Of a stretch of 64,000 bases of DNA, positions 1 to 10,562 are shown piece after piece. The position numbers and the translations under genes were made by a program. A model generated the notes under the pieces. The model was not told where the DNA came from. It worked only from the letters and a program-made list of their open reading frames with translations, and ran no database searches. The first letter of the stretch is position 1. Each line of letters opens with the position of its first letter. Where the stretch lies: assembly GCA_031761405.1 (NCBI GenBank), contig JASEVX010000097.1:555100-619099 (forward strand), read 5' to 3'. This stretch comes from Serripes groenlandicus (taxonomy: Eukaryota; Mollusca; Bivalvia; Cardiida; Cardiidae).

Positions 1-893
1 TTTTAAGCAACTGTCAGAATTTAAATTTAAGTGGTACTAAGGCTCGTCTGATGGGCACTTCATCAATGTATCTGAATTAAACTGAATTAACTTTCCTGAT
101 GTTTACTCATGTGAGGGATAAAGGGCCATCATATTTGTTGAGGGGAAAAAATGGTTTATTAGATTTGTGTTTTTCTGCAGGCTGGCCTCAAATATGTTTC
201 TTTCTTTATGATCATGACTACTTCTGTTCAGCTTGACAAATTTTATTCTGGAAGTCGCATGTTTTACTTGAGCATGTTGAAACTTCGTCAGAATATTTGC
301 TTGTATGATATCTAGGATAAGTTCGAATATGTGTCAGCTAAAGTGTAGAAAAATCTTGTTAACACTATAAACACCACCTTTTTGTCTTGAGCAGTTTGAA
401 ACTTTGTTAGAAAGTTTGTCTTCATGATAGGCCAATTTTTTGGATAAAAAACTAGGGCACTAAGCCAAGTTGAAGGAAAATCTTGTTAAGACTCTGGAAG
501 TTGCACTTTTAGCATGAGCATGCTGAAACTTTATCAGAATTATTGTTTTTATTATATTTAGTTTGAATATGGGTCATGTTTGTTCAAAAATTAGGTCAAT
601 ATGCCAAGTTGTAGGACAATCTTGATTAAACACTTAAGAGACCGCAATTTTGAATTTAGCGGCTTGAAAATTTGTCAGACAGTAAACATACGTAGGGAGG
701 AAAAAAACACATTATTTTGGTATAGTTCGATAGAGAAAAGCATTATTGATTGATTCCCTACTTCAAATTCATATATTTGTTTGAATACTTTGAATAAAAT
801 TAGTTGAAGCGAGGCGACCCAGAAATCTGTGTCCACCCTTGTTAATATCTATGCATAGTAGGTCATATCTATTTTTAGAGGAGCAAGTCCCTG
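1..893. repeat. Dispersed ~150-bp repeat monomers, degenerate
   Basis: No gene is visible. Between about 230 and 700 a motif recurs three to four times at roughly 130-160 bp spacing: 'aatcttgtta', then 'gaaactt.gt.agaa', then 'ggataa' or 'tcgaatatgg'. This resembles a diverged tandem repeat that I associate with mollusc genomes. The stretch 781-893 holds a fragment ending 'tttttagaggagcaagtccc', a motif that recurs in part at 8494-8572. Confidence 0.5.
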
Positions 894-2137
894 TGATTCA
901 TCCTTTTATTCTAAATTTGTATTACACAGTTCAAAATTAGATTTTGACAGTTTGTTCGTTATGATTTTGACGCGATTCAAGATTTTGACGCGATTATTTC
1001 GTTCATAGAGTTGATTACTTACAGATGACAAAAGTTGATGATGGAAAGAACATTAACAAGTTAAGTTAAGCTAAAACATGCACAGGCAGGCGAGTGTTTC
1101 ATTAGGATAAGTGCAACACTCAATTCCCAATCCTGCTTGCCCTTTAACAAATCACAACCCACCCCACAATATAAAAACTCTGCAGCAGACGAATTAAAAA
1201 ATATCTGAGCAAAGATACAGAAAATCACATTTATTGGAAGTGTAATCATTGAATATAGTTGAAAACATTGTTGCAAAAGGAGAAAGCTTGTTATGAGCAA
1301 TTTCTTCTTCTGCATCAATGTTTTCAAAAGTCGTCGGCTGCAATTACGTATGCAAGTGGGAAAGGTTTAGATAAGAAACACTTTTTCAAATGATAGTCAG
1401 TTGGCTATTCTAGTATATAATGTCCGTCTTAAATAATAATGACAAAACTTTCAAAAAACAAGAAAAAGATTTTTTACAATTTAATTGAAAACATATTTAA
1501 TCAAAGTTGGGAAAGTTGTCCCTTTCCGTGCTTTTTTATGAGAGTTCAAATCACAAGCAAAACTTATGGGACAGAGTTGACAAATAACACATTGACACAA
1601 TTTCAGATTTAGGCTTTGTTTCTGTCAAACTGCTGAAGAAGACAACACTGAGACACACATTTTGATTAAAAGTTTATTTAAAAAAAGGAATAATTTTATT
1701 TATGATAAACAACATTACAATGATGGTGTAGAAAATACATGTCAACAATACATTTTTCAATTTGTACATTCATTGCACAGACCAAATCTTAGCAAGTTTG
1801 AAATTATGGACCTCTCAGCACATTTTTTTCTCAATTCATTACTTCTTGGCAGGATTTTACTGCTAAAATTGATGATTTTTTTTTATTTTTGGCCAGATTG
1901 CTCTAGCAATTCCGGTCTATAGATTGGCGATGTCTGTCTCTCCGTCTGTCTCTCCGTCTGTCTGTTCGTCAACATTTTGGTTAAAGTTTCAGGTTGAGGC
2001 AAAATCTCAGCACTGGAAAGGGTTACACACTTGAAACTTTGCCTGAAGGTAACCGGTAAAATAAATATTCATATATGCACTTCTGTATCTCTTCTTAAAC
2101 GATCGCAATTCTACCTTCAGTACTTTGTACTTTGATT
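894..2137 (+). repeat. Inverted duplication, arm 1
   Basis: This 1.24-kb stretch is nearly the reverse complement of 13449-14568. Corresponding ends are 'tgattcatcc' (894) against 'ggatgaatca' (near 14568), and 'tactttgtactttgatt' (to 2137) against 'aatcaaagtacaaagta' (13449). Arm 1 carries about 60 extra bases near 950-1010, including a doubled 'gattttgacgcgatt', and about 50 extra bases near 1640. Inside it, 1140-1372 is a MITE-like piece with TGCAGCAGACG ends, and 1900-2010 has GTCTGTCTCTCCGTCT-type low complexity. Open frames here, such as the 88-codon one at 1061-1327, recur in the other arm but have no recognisable domain and are not called genes. Confidence 0.85.
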
Positions 2138-2275
2138 GTACCTGTAATGGTAAAACTGTTAGTGTATAATTTACACGTATGTAATTGTACCTGTAATGGT
2201 ACAACTGTTAGTGTATTATTTACACATATGTAATTGTACCTGTAATAGTACAACTGTTAGTGTATTATTTACACA
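2135..2275. repeat. 49-bp tandem repeat, about 3 copies
   Basis: The unit begins 'attgtacctgtaatggta' and starts at 2135, 2184 and 2233. Each contains a short palindrome, gtacc-tgtaat-ggtac. It begins exactly where the inverted-duplication arm ends. Confidence 0.85.
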
Positions 2276-2277
2276 CC

Positions 2278-2449
2278 TCTACAGCAGACGGATCTTTGAA
2301 AACATAGTGACAAAAGAAGAAATTGCTAAAACCGATAGATTTCTCCTTTTGCCACTTTAAGTTATCCATTCAATAAAAGAGATTTTTCTATTTTGTGACA
2401 AAATATGTTCAAAGTCGTCTGCTGCAGAATTGTCGTATGAGGAAAAGGG
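2278..2449. mobile_element. TTAA-type MITE, left end lost
   Basis: It carries CAGCAGACGG..TTTGAAAACAT on the left and CGTCTGCTGCAG..GGGTTAA on the right, matching the complete element at 63536-63757. The CCCTTTCCC left end is absent. The MITE family is recognised by inverted ends, an internal palindrome around AGAAATTGC, and TTAA flanks. Confidence 0.65.
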
Positions 2450-2550
2450 TTAAATAGAATAAAGTGATAACAGGGAGATGGTGCAGAAAGGTCAGGCTAC
2501 AGATAAATGTTTCTTTTCCAGGAGCAGACGTCTCAGGGTCAGCATTCTAC

Positions 2551-2566
2551 TTTCGGTTTTCTTTTC
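2551..2566. promoter_or_regulatory. IRF-core-like motif upstream of unit A
   Basis: The sequence TTTCGGTTTTCTTTTC contains TTTCGGTT, the reverse complement of the interferon-regulatory-factor core AANNGAAA. It lies about 315 bp before the unit A start codon. The same TTTCGGTT core occurs upstream of units B, C, D, F and the relic, although the rest of A's upstream region is not obviously alignable. Function is inferred. Confidence 0.35.
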
Positions 2567-2867
2567 GGTATTCATGGAAAATGATAAAGTAGTTCTACTA
2601 CTTGCAGTAAGGCATTATCGATTCATTGTTAACATGCGTTTTGAAGTAATATGCCAACATTTAACTGCGTATTAAGGATACTGTATGGAGATATATAACT
2701 CAATAGATATGAATGTATCGTTTAATTTCGTAAGATAGTGTGTAATATTCGTACAACTCTATAACGGTAGTCTCAATATTTTAACTTTACCTTACATATT
2801 TCATGTGAATTCTCAAAATAAAAAAAAATCACATCTGGACTGTTGTAACGCCGTCTAAGCATTAAGA

Positions 2868-2992
2868 ATGTTGTTTCTTAAACCGTCAGAAATTCGTTTT
2901 TCTCAGGACTCCATCAATAATCTGTTCGATTCAAAGTGCAACCACAGTCACAAAACGATTGGCGAAACACTAGATGATATATGTGACCATCG
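2868..2992 (+). CDS. ParB/Srx-like CAAX gene, unit A, exon 1
   Basis: This is the first coding exon of the most divergent family member: 41 codons plus two bases, ending at a GTAAGA donor (GT at 2993-2994). The translation contains PSEIRFSQDSINN, then GETLDDIC, the same block as exon 1 of every other unit. In ParB/sulfiredoxin-like proteins this is the N-terminal strand-helix segment. The exon ends in phase 2, and 'cg' plus the first base of exon 2 makes Arg42. The start is the ATG that fits the family, but it has two to three extra N-terminal residues compared with MQLKPSE in other units. It is too short to be found by ORF length alone. Confidence 0.8.
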
Positions 2993-3024
2993 GTAAGAAT
3001 ATTTACATTGTTTACCTTTATTCT

Positions 3025-3235
3025 TCGCCGCCACAGCTCAGTCGTAAAAGAGAGGTCGTGCGTTCGAAACTCTATTGCGACAAGCGTCATTGAGTTTCCA
3101 CCAGTGGGATACACCAGCCAGTTAGTTGCCTGGCAATGATGTTGCGTGAAACACTGGTACGAGAAAACCACGAAACACATGGTTATGTTATTTGGCCGCC
3201 GTGAACTAACTGAATAACATTCCCAAGCAATTCTG
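3025..3235 (+). mobile_element. tRNA-derived SINE fragment in intron A
   Basis: A tRNA-like head (CAGCTCAGTCGTAAAAGAG with box-B-like GCGTTCGAAACTC) is followed by a body sharing 'caccagtgggatacacc' and 'ggccgccgtgaactaactga' with other SINE copies here. No clear target duplication is seen, and the tail is missing. Confidence 0.5.
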
Positions 3236-3254
3236 TCCAAGATGTGACTGCATA

Positions 3255-3445
3255 TTACATTACAAAAATCTGCTACAGACGCATTTGAAAACATCGAAGT
3301 AAGATAACGGAAAACCTTTATAAATAGATCTATACTTATTGAAAAAGTTGAAAACATTGCGACGAAAGGAGAAATGGTAACATGAGCAACAACGGTTTCT
3401 ACATTCGTCTGCCGCGTATGCGACATAACACGAGTCTGCATGTAG
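3255..3445. mobile_element. Diverged TGCAGCAGACG-type MITE in intron A
   Basis: Ends 'tctgctacagacgc' and 'attcgtctgccgcg' flank 'gaaaacattgcgacgaaaggagaaat', matching the body of the TTAA MITE family. It is clearly old, with TIR mismatches. Confidence 0.5.
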
Positions 3446-3857
3446 GCATTGGAGGAACTGCTGAAAGATGAATTTACACATTCATTCCAACTGACTTTAA
3501 TATGCACTGTATAACAGAGGTACATATATCTTTGATGCATTTCGTTATCTTTTAACTTGCTGTATTTACATTTTGATAAGAATGAATATGATAATGTGAA
3601 GTGTTCCATGTACGATTTCGAATTGAACATGAGCATGCATGATTATTTTATCAATTCGCACTAGCTCACGAATGAAACGAGACACTTGAAAGAATACCAT
3701 ACTATTTATCAAAACAATTTCAATATGTCCCTGTATTTGTTTATTTATATATTTTTAAATGTTTATTGTTCTTTATAGTGTTGATTAATACCGTTTTCAA
3801 CAATTTTTAGAAAATTTACGGCGTTTCTAGGGTACATTACCTGAATTGTATTGTATT

Positions 3858-5117
3858 GTATTACTGGCAGGTTTATCCAGCCACATTAATAATATTTGCC
3901 AATACATCCTGTCAGATAACCAGTTATACTGACCCAATATATCCTGTCACCTTACCAGTAATACTTGCCATTTAATCCTGCCACATTACCAGTATTACGT
4001 GCCTATTTATCCTGCCACATTACCAGTAATACTGACTTATTCATCCTACCACATTACCAGTAATACTGGACAATTTATCCTGCCACATTACCAGTTATAC
4101 TGACTTATTCATCCTGCCACATTACTAGTAACACTGGATAGTTTATCCTGCCACATTACCAATAATACTGCACAATTCACTCTGCCACAATACCAGAAAT
4201 ACCGGACAATATATCCTGCCACATTACCAGTTATACTGGCTTATTTATCCTGCCACATTACCAGCCATACTGGACAATTAATACTGCCACATTACCAGTA
4301 ATACTGCCAAATTCATCCGGCCACATAACAAGTAATACGTGCCAAGTTCTCCTGCAACATTAACAGTAATACTGGCCATTTAATCCTGCCACATTACTAG
4401 TAATACGGACCATTTAATCCTGCCTCATTACCAGTGATACTGACCATTTAATTCTGCCACATTACTAGTAATACTTACCAAATTATCCTTCCATATTACC
4501 AGTTATACTGGCCATTTAATCCTACCACATAACCAGTAATATTGTTAATACAGTAATAAGTTATATGTCAATATTACCAGTAATACTAACCAATTTATCA
4601 TTCCCCAACAAGTAATACTGGTCATTTTATCCTGCCAAATTACCAGTAATACTGGCCATTAAATCCTGCCACAATGCTGGTAATACTAGCAAATTTATCA
4701 TACCACATCACCAGTAGTACTGGCAAATTATTCCTGCCACATCACCAATACTACTGGCCAATATATCCTGCCACACTACAAGTAAAACAAGCATATTTAT
4801 CCTCCCATATAACTAGTAATACAGGCCCATATATTCTGTCAGATTACCAGTAATACTAGCCAATATGTCCTGCCCTATGACCAGTTATACTGGCCAATTC
4901 ATCCTGCAACAGTACTAGTAATACTAGCCTAATGATCTTGTCACATTACTAGTAATACTGGCAAATATAGTCTGTCACATTACCAGTAATACTGGAAATT
5001 CATACTGCCACATTACCAGTACCACTGGCCAATAAATCCTGTCATATTAAAAATTATACTGGCCAATTGATCCTGCCGCATTACCAGTAATACTTGCCAA
5101 TATATCTTTACCAGTAA
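3858..5117. repeat. 34-35 bp minisatellite, about 36 copies, intron A
   Basis: The consensus reads 'cctgccacattaccagtaat' followed by 'actggccaatttat'. Copies vary by single substitutions and 1-bp indels across the 1.26-kb array, which makes up half of the unit A intron. No comparable array is present in the introns of the other units. Confidence 0.95.
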
Positions 5118-5182
5118 TACGTGAATTTAGAAGTCAAAGGTTCCTATAAAAAATAACTTTAAGAGAAGTACAACCAGTATCA

Positions 5183-5402
5183 GGAATCCGCCTTGGCTGA
5201 GCGGTTAGCGTGCTGGATTTGAAACCGGACTTCCCAGATTCGAAACCTGATAGCGGCGGTTATGGTGAAGTCCCCTTTTGCAAGGCAAATTCCATTGCCT
5301 AGTACTGGTTTGTTTACCCAGGACAACGAATAGGTTTTCTGTCGCCGTGATATAACTGAAATAAATTTTGAAAGCGGCGATGGACTCCAATAAAACTTAG
5401 CC
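5183..5402 (+). mobile_element. tRNA-derived SINE with 12-bp target duplication
   Basis: The element opens with 'ggaatccgccttggctgagc' (box A TGGCTGAGCGG) and has box B GATTCGAAACC about 45 bp later, then a body with 'ggcaaattccattgcctagt' and 'actggtttgtttaccca'. It is flanked by the direct repeat CAACCAGTATCA at 5171-5182 and 5403-5414. Such a duplication is the signature of LINE-mediated insertion. It is the same family as 25335-25570. Confidence 0.85.
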
Positions 5403-5508
5403 CAACCAGTATCACGCATGTGTATGTATGTATGAAACCATTGGCAATGACCCAAGAGAAATAACCTAATGTTACATACTATTGCAGGGCTATGCTTTTA
5501 ACTTTCAG

Positions 5509-6304
5509 GTGCAATGTCGGCGATATCCCAGCTATACGAGTTGCTTACCACGACGAAAACTGGGTTACAGCTGACAACCGGCGTCTCTGGGTGTTCCGTG
5601 AATTGGAACGGCTCGGAAAATGCGACCATATACAAGTCCGCCAGGTGAATTACATTCCGGAAGCTAAACTAACATCCACAAATGATGGCAAAAGCGTCAG
5701 AGTCCGCGGGAACGCCGGGGGCAATTGGTATAGAAAACCGACGCAAACAAAGCATACGACAAGGCCAACATCTTCTTCAAGGTCACAAGCGTCGTCAACG
5801 ACAACGGTACAAAGGGATAATATAACGTCTGCAAAGTATGGCCGTACCGTTAACCCATCGTATACCGGTGGATATAGTCACACTGTAAAGCCTAGCAATG
5901 ATCCAGGGTATGGATACAGCTCAAGCCCAATCTACAAACAGTATGATGCCGATCGAGCCCAATACAACTCAAACAGAACATTGCCAAATAAAAACGCACA
6001 TGTTGGCGGGATAAGAGCCATGCCAGATTGTACCGTTAGTCAACCGAGAATAAAACAACCAGAGAGGACTGCATCTGGTCCATCGACGAGAATAAGTAAC
6101 CTGCCTATACATCCAAGAGAAACAAGAACATTTGGGGCGACAGATCATGTGATATATCCCAGCTCGAGGTCAATTACTCCTTCGAATACACGCGCTTATG
6201 AAGGAAGATCAACACCACAAAGAGTGCGGAATGAACGTCAATACAACCCGCCTTATGATAACTTTGAGTCTAAAAGTGACACCGGGTGTTGTGTAATTCT
6301 GTGA
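5509..6304 (+). CDS. ParB/Srx-like CAAX gene, unit A, exon 2
   Basis: The acceptor is actttcAG at 5507-5508; joined to 2868-2992 it gives about 306 residues. The exon begins RCNVGDIPAIRV and carries WVTADNRRLWVFRELERLGKC, the family hallmark, followed by IPEAKLTS and RVRGNAGGNW. The DNRR block aligns in role with the GERR-type box of ParB-like domains; the exact biochemistry is unknown. The last 150 residues are Ser/Thr/Asn/Arg-rich and look disordered. The protein ends GCCVIL, a CAAX box whose final Leu predicts geranylgeranylation, with an adjacent second Cys. This tail has no resemblance to the 41-residue repeats of other units, and the copy is clearly diverged. Confidence 0.85.
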
Positions 6305-6679
6305 ATCGATCGAACAGGCTCGATGCAGACACTTATTTATTTAAACAGATATTTGTTGTATACGTATATATTTGAAAAGTTTTTCTGTGCATCCATGCTA
6401 AGGTTCCAAATGGTTTCTTGACACTTTCTATGACTTATTCATGAACAGAGCAGACTCAGATTAAACTGGTTTTGAATGCTTTACAATTAAATGTTCGCAG
6501 ATCACCTCTCATATTTACGTTTTACTTGGTGTGTGTGTGTGTGGTGGGGGGGGGGGGGGGGGGGGGGGAGGACCTCTCGCAAATAATAAATAACGAATGT
6601 GTTAATCGCGCCGCTTTCTTGCAATATTTCGAATTGTGTACAATTTGTTACTGCAACACCTACCCCTGCTTAACATGAA
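6305..6679. other. 3' region of unit A with GT/G tract
   Basis: No gene is visible. A 'gtgtgtgtgtgtggtgg' plus poly(G) run occupies about 6530-6569. AATAAA occurs at 6585-6590 but lies inside sequence shared with the downstream modules of other units, so it is a weak poly(A) candidate. Confidence 0.5.
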
Positions 6680-7255
6680 ATCCGTTCTGAAATTCTGGAA
6701 TTCAAGTACAAAGGATGTCTTAATATACACTTCAAGTGCTATTAGAGTGAAACACACAGCTTTTAAGGTCCCATATTGGGCGCTAGTGTCACAGGGAGAG
6801 ACGAAAAAGCAGTCAGTTTGGGACTAAGACCAATGACCTCTCGCATTCAGGGCGATTACTCCTCCGACTAAGCAAACCGGTCCCATTGACATGTAATATC
6901 TCCTATTGTATACAAGTTCGAATAGCTTCAATTTATTTTGCCAACAATAAGGCTAACACGACATTGTGTCATCAGATTGACACATCTTTTTGGCTAACTA
7001 ATTGGAAAACCAAACCAAACGGAAGAGAAGAACAACATTATAATAGAGAAAATAAGAACAAGCCATTTTCCAGACGAAACGACACATTATTACGGGGAAA
7101 AGGGACAAGCTGTCATTTTAAAATGGAACTACACATGACCACGGATAAAAGGAACAAGCGCACTCTTTATTGAACTAATGACAAGGTACATGCACTGGCA
7201 TTTAACAACGAAATGGATTTGTATGGAATCATCTTATATCGGATCAAATAGTATT
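6680..7255. repeat. Unit-downstream module with minus-strand tRNA-like SINE head
   Basis: This segment is shared with 12720-13440, 22540-23250, 44520-45200 and 55080-55535 plus 60859-61015. Read on the minus strand it contains 'ggtttgcttagtcggaggag' and a degenerate box B, a tRNA-like head that ends near 6830. The right part holds 'ttgcagacgaaacgacacat'-like sequence that was amplified into a minisatellite behind unit E. It marks the boundary between duplicated units. Confidence 0.7.
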
Positions 7256-7325
7256 ATTGACATACGGTCAAAGAAATAAAACGTTGAAAGCAACATTAAT
7301 TCAGCCAGTACAATTAAAAATTGAT

Positions 7326-7575
7326 CGTTTAACCCGTTCCCACATACAACAAATCTTCAGCAAACGGCTTAAAATTGTTCTGGCAAACATTTTGAAAATC
7401 TCAATAAATGAAAGAATAATTATTTAATATAGTCATGGACGTAGATAAGATCTACGTCCCTGATATAGTTGAAAACAATGTGGCTCGTTTTGAGCAATGT
7501 CTCCATTTGTCACAATGTTTTTAAAAGTCGTCTGCTGCAGCGGCGTCCAAACGCTTCTATATCAGGGAAAATGTG
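7326..7575. mobile_element. Diverged TTAA-type MITE upstream of unit B
   Basis: Left end 'ttaacccgttcccacatac' and right 'cgtctgctgcagcggcgtcc' flank a body with 'attttgaaaatctcaataaa' and 'tcacaatgtttttaaaag'. A 'catggacgtagataagatct' insertion with its own short palindrome (ggacgtagat/atctacgtcc) sits in the middle. Equivalent copies lie before units D and E. Confidence 0.55.
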
Positions 7576-7630
7576 GAACAGAGCACAACTGATTTATTGT
7601 AACTAACACGTTTAGAGAACCCGATTATCT

Positions 7631-7832
7631 AGTTTCGGTTTTGTTTCTAAAAGTATTGGGGCGCTAAATTTAGAATATTACGCAATAGGTCTTTCCAGAT
7701 ATGTATATATGGGAAATCCAAGTGGATCTTGGTAATTTGTAAATATAAGAACGGAAATTATTTAAATATACCAGAATTGAAGTGATAATACGGAAGCGAA
7801 ATAGGCTTGGACATTAAACAGTTGAATTAATC
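7631..7832 (+). promoter_or_regulatory. Conserved promoter region of unit B
   Basis: AGTTTCGGTTTTGTTTCT (7631-7648) carries an IRF core on the minus strand (AACCGAAA) and looks ISRE-like. TTTAAATATA at 7761-7770 is a TATA-like element about 65 bp before the ATG. The whole 200 bp is conserved in units C, D, E and F, and decayed in the relic. An in-frame TAA 18 bp upstream supports the ATG at 7833. Confidence 0.5.
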
Positions 7833-7954
7833 ATGCAGTTAAAGCCATCGGAGATACGATTTTCACAGGATTCGATAAACAACCGTTTCGATCAGCGTTC
7901 AAATCATTCTGATAAATGTGTTGGAGAAACTCTGGACGATCTTTGTGAAGGAAG
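7833..7954 (+). CDS. ParB/Srx-like CAAX gene, unit B, exon 1
   Basis: Forty codons plus two bases, starting MQLKPSEIRFSQDSINNRF and ending at an AG|GTGAGT donor (GT at 7955). GETLDDLCEG follows the QRSNHSDKC segment. The phase-2 junction with exon 2 restores Arg41. The intron is 1901 bp. Confidence 0.88.
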
Positions 7955-8093
7955 GTGAGTTTTTGTATTATTCAAATTCGTATTGGTTACGTAATGTGAA
8001 AACCGACCTTCGAATGTATCGGCATGACCAGTATATATATGGCCCAAATCACGTCATTTTATAGTCAATTTTACGTCAAAACCGTTCTCAGAA

Positions 8094-8340
8094 TGCAATT
8101 TCCTCGTTTGCGATAATTAATTCAGAAGTCGTCTGCTGCAGATGCGTCAGAAAGTGTCTGCAAGTGGGAAAGTGTTCCTCCCTGAACAAATCCCCAATTT
8201 ATGTTTGTACTTACTCTTGCTCCGTACAAACGCATTTTGACGCCCCTGCAGCAGACGGCTTTGGAAAACATTATTGCAAAATGAGAAATTGCTCATCATG
8301 AGCAATTTCTCCTTTGGCTCCGATGTTTTCAACTCTCTAT
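8094..8340. mobile_element. MITE remnants in intron B
   Basis: Two opposed pieces carry GTCTGCTGCAG near 8125-8145 and CTGCAGCAGACG at about 8246-8260. The second is followed by 'gagaaattgctcatcatgag', a near-perfect palindrome shared by the family. Introns C, D, E and F have the same arrangement, so these insertions predate the unit duplications. Confidence 0.6.
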
Positions 8341-8480
8341 ACGCAACTTAATGTTGAACAACAATACTTGAAGGTGCCAAAATACGAAAAACATCCACGG
8401 TTGGGACGATCTACAAAGTAGTCCGTTAAAAAAACACTTTGTTTTTCTCATGAAATTATCGTATATCTGTAGCTTACTGT

Positions 8481-8573
8481 GTCACAGGAACGTGTTCCTC
8501 TAAATATAGATATGACCCTATGCATAAATATCGTTGATATGTGTGCATAGGGTCATATTTATTTTCAGAGAAC
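8481..8573. mobile_element. Foldback insertion present only in unit B
   Basis: Inverted arms 'gttcctctaaatatagatat'..'gaccctatgca' (8494-8524) and 'tgcatagggtcatatttatt'..'ttcagagaac' (8543-8572) form a 30-bp stem. Units C, D and E read straight through from 'cttactg/gctgaatg' to 'cattgcatatatg', so this is a recent insertion. Confidence 0.6.
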
Positions 8574-8817
8574 TGCATTGCATAAATGTGAACGTGAGTT
8601 TACAGGCTTTGTACATGTTTATCTGATTTGATGAACATGTTTGATTTAGAGATTCCTGGAAAATGGACCTTTCTATTAATGTGAAAGTAGAGATATTTAA
8701 ATGGAGTGACTCCCCTTTATTATTGCATTTCCTGAAAATGACAGGTAAATATATTCAGTGATATATGTAGATTCGCTGCAAAAATTGGTGAACAATGTTG
8801 TAACTGAAATTTGTCGA

Positions 8818-8820
8818 TTA

Positions 8821-8855
<35 letters not shown>

Positions 8856-8856
8856 A
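8818..8856. repeat. (TTGA)n tract, likely SINE tail
   Basis: A run of ATTGATTGATTG repeats. In units C and D the same position holds the tail plus more of a minus-strand SINE. Confidence 0.8.
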
Positions 8857-9077
8857 GAGGAAAAATAATATTTTAGGGCATAAAAAACGCCCATATCTAG
8901 AGCTCTGCTGTATATCAATCTGCCCGTCCGAATATATAAAAGTTTGTTTTTGTGAATAGTCTAGATCCAGTTCAGCCTGTGCATTTTGAAATTGTGCCCA
9001 AAATTCTGCACTATTTTTTATATATCGCTTACAGATGTTAGAAGCATCTGCCAACCCGTGTGGATTATAGAATGACG

Positions 9078-9317
9078 GAACCCGCGAGAAAAACCCAACA
9101 GTATGGCCTCTGCGTAATGTGTCGACTCAGATCAGCCTGCGCAGTCCATGGATACTGATCTGGGCCGACACATTCCGTTTAAGGGGATGGAGTAATGATT
9201 CCCGAAACAGAAAATCCACAATAGACGAAAAAGAGTCTGTCCGGGCTCGCCTGCCCGGCATGCTAAGGCTGATCCGGGTCGATGCTTTACGCAGAGTCCA
9301 GAATGTTGGTTTTCCTA
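9078..9317. mobile_element. GAGCCGTCCC-type MITE, degraded ends, unit B
   Basis: Homologous to the intact element at 19195-19455 and inserted at the same place of the unit. Only 'cccgcgagaaaaacccaaca' and 'gaatgttggttttcc' survive of the terminal inverted repeats. Confidence 0.65.
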
Positions 9318-9599
9318 CATTGTTAAAAAAAAAGGGACTAACTTGTACTGCTATATAGACTCGGCGATATACGTTCGTATTCGTACGAGATTGTCTGTCC
9401 ACTTAGTTCCGGTAGAAATAAGGGGCCTTCTTTGTCCACTTAGTTCCGGTAGAAATAAGGGGCCTTCTTCCTTAAATCAACATGTGTTTACCGAACGATT
9501 CATTAACCAGTCTAAAAGCAATATTTGTGAACAATACTGAACAAGATTAGACTGCATATCCGTAGTCTGATCTTGGTCTATCGTGCCTGCTACTCATTT

Positions 9600-9715
9600 G
9601 GAACAATGCTTGTTTGTTTGTTTTATTGGGGTTTTACGCCCCTTTCAACATTATTTCAGTTATATGACGGCGACAGCTCACTTATTCATGATCCCTGGGT
9701 AAACAAACCAGTACT
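9600..9715 (-). mobile_element. SINE 3' fragment
   Basis: Read on the minus strand it contains the body motifs seen at 18177-18479 ('cgtcatataactgaaataat', 'ggcgtaaaaccccaataaaa'). The tRNA-like head is missing. Confidence 0.5.
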
Positions 9716-9855
9716 AAGCTAGAACATTTGGTGCAATGTAGCAATACTACTCCATTATTTTTGCAAATACTTTTTAAAGATGAAGTGTAATGCATTCTAC
9801 AGGATTACTTTTATGTTTTCTAATATTCTTTCTCTTATTCTTTTTTATATCACAG

Positions 9856-10399
9856 ATGCAGTATTTATAACATACCAACAATAACAGTCGTAAACGAAGA
9901 TGGTCACTGGATAACCGCGGACAATCGACGTTTATGGGTTTTCCGACAACTTGAAAGACTTGGAAAATGTACAACAATACCAGTCCAAAAAGGCTATTAC
10001 ATACCCGATGCGAAGAGAACGTCATATAATAGTGGAGAGTCAATTAGCGTCCGGCGAAATGCAGGTGGAAGATGGCATACGAAGCCGGATGCGTACAAAC
10101 CAGCGCGGTCTACAAACATTTACAAAATCGGTGAACCATTACAGAACAGGCATTTGTTTTCGTCGATTGTAAATCATGATTCAAGTCGCATTCAGCCGGT
10201 TGAACCACGTCTAAAAATAGAATTTCGATCAGCTGTGACTATAAACGACACTAGAGCTGAACGACCAGACAACATAAGAAGTATTTCAAGTCCGTCCCAC
10301 GAGGTCAACCTGGAGAACATGATACCCGAGATACAAGGTGAAGGTCGTCAGTCACGTGATGAAGAGGAACATAATGGATGGTGGTGTACCATTCTATAA
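9856..10399 (+). CDS. ParB/Srx-like CAAX gene, unit B, exon 2
   Basis: The acceptor is atatcacAG at 9854-9855; the joined protein is 221 residues, the shortest of the complete copies. Residues 41-114 hold CSIYNIPTITVV, WITADNRRLWVFR (about 59-71), IPDAKRTS and RRNAGGRW. A short linker (NIYKIGEPLQN, SSPSHEVNLENMIPEIQ) leads directly to the end, WWCTIL, a CAAX motif with terminal Leu. Compared with units C and E, the whole repeat-bearing segment between 'PRLKIE' and 'FRSAVTINDTRA' is missing, so B may represent the minimal functional form. Membrane attachment by geranylgeranyl is predicted from the CTIL ending; enzymatic activity is unknown. Confidence 0.85.
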
Positions 10400-10469
10400 A
10401 TCGTTCAGCGGCTGGAACCGACTGATGATGTTTATTCCCATTTCCCACAAACATTTGCTTTCTGAAGCC

Positions 10470-10562
10470 TCTGCAGCAGACGACTTTTGGAAAACATTGT
10501 GGCAAACTGAGAAATGCTTATGATGAGCAATTTCCCCTTTTGAGACAATGTTTAAAACTATA
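10470..10562. mobile_element. Half MITE in 3' UTR of unit B
   Basis: 'ctctgcagcagacgactttt' followed by 'gagaaatgcttatgatgagc' and 'ttttgagacaatgtttaaaa'. The matching right half is present behind unit C (to about 21290). Confidence 0.6.

Noticed and set aside
1061..1327. 88-codon frame, repeated at 14185-14451 on the other strand
   Set aside because: It lies in a MITE-bearing inverted duplication; its conservation reflects recent duplication, not coding constraint.
2914..3636. 240-codon minus-strand frame
   Set aside because: It is antisense to exon 1 of unit A and runs through a SINE fragment and a MITE; no domain is recognisable.
3858..5117. CRISPR-like regular repeats
   Set aside because: The units are contiguous with no unique spacers, in an intron of a eukaryotic gene: a minisatellite.
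9774..10043. Minus-strand frames repeated at 9774, 19758 and 26612
   Set aside because: They are exact antisense shadows of the conserved start of exon 2.
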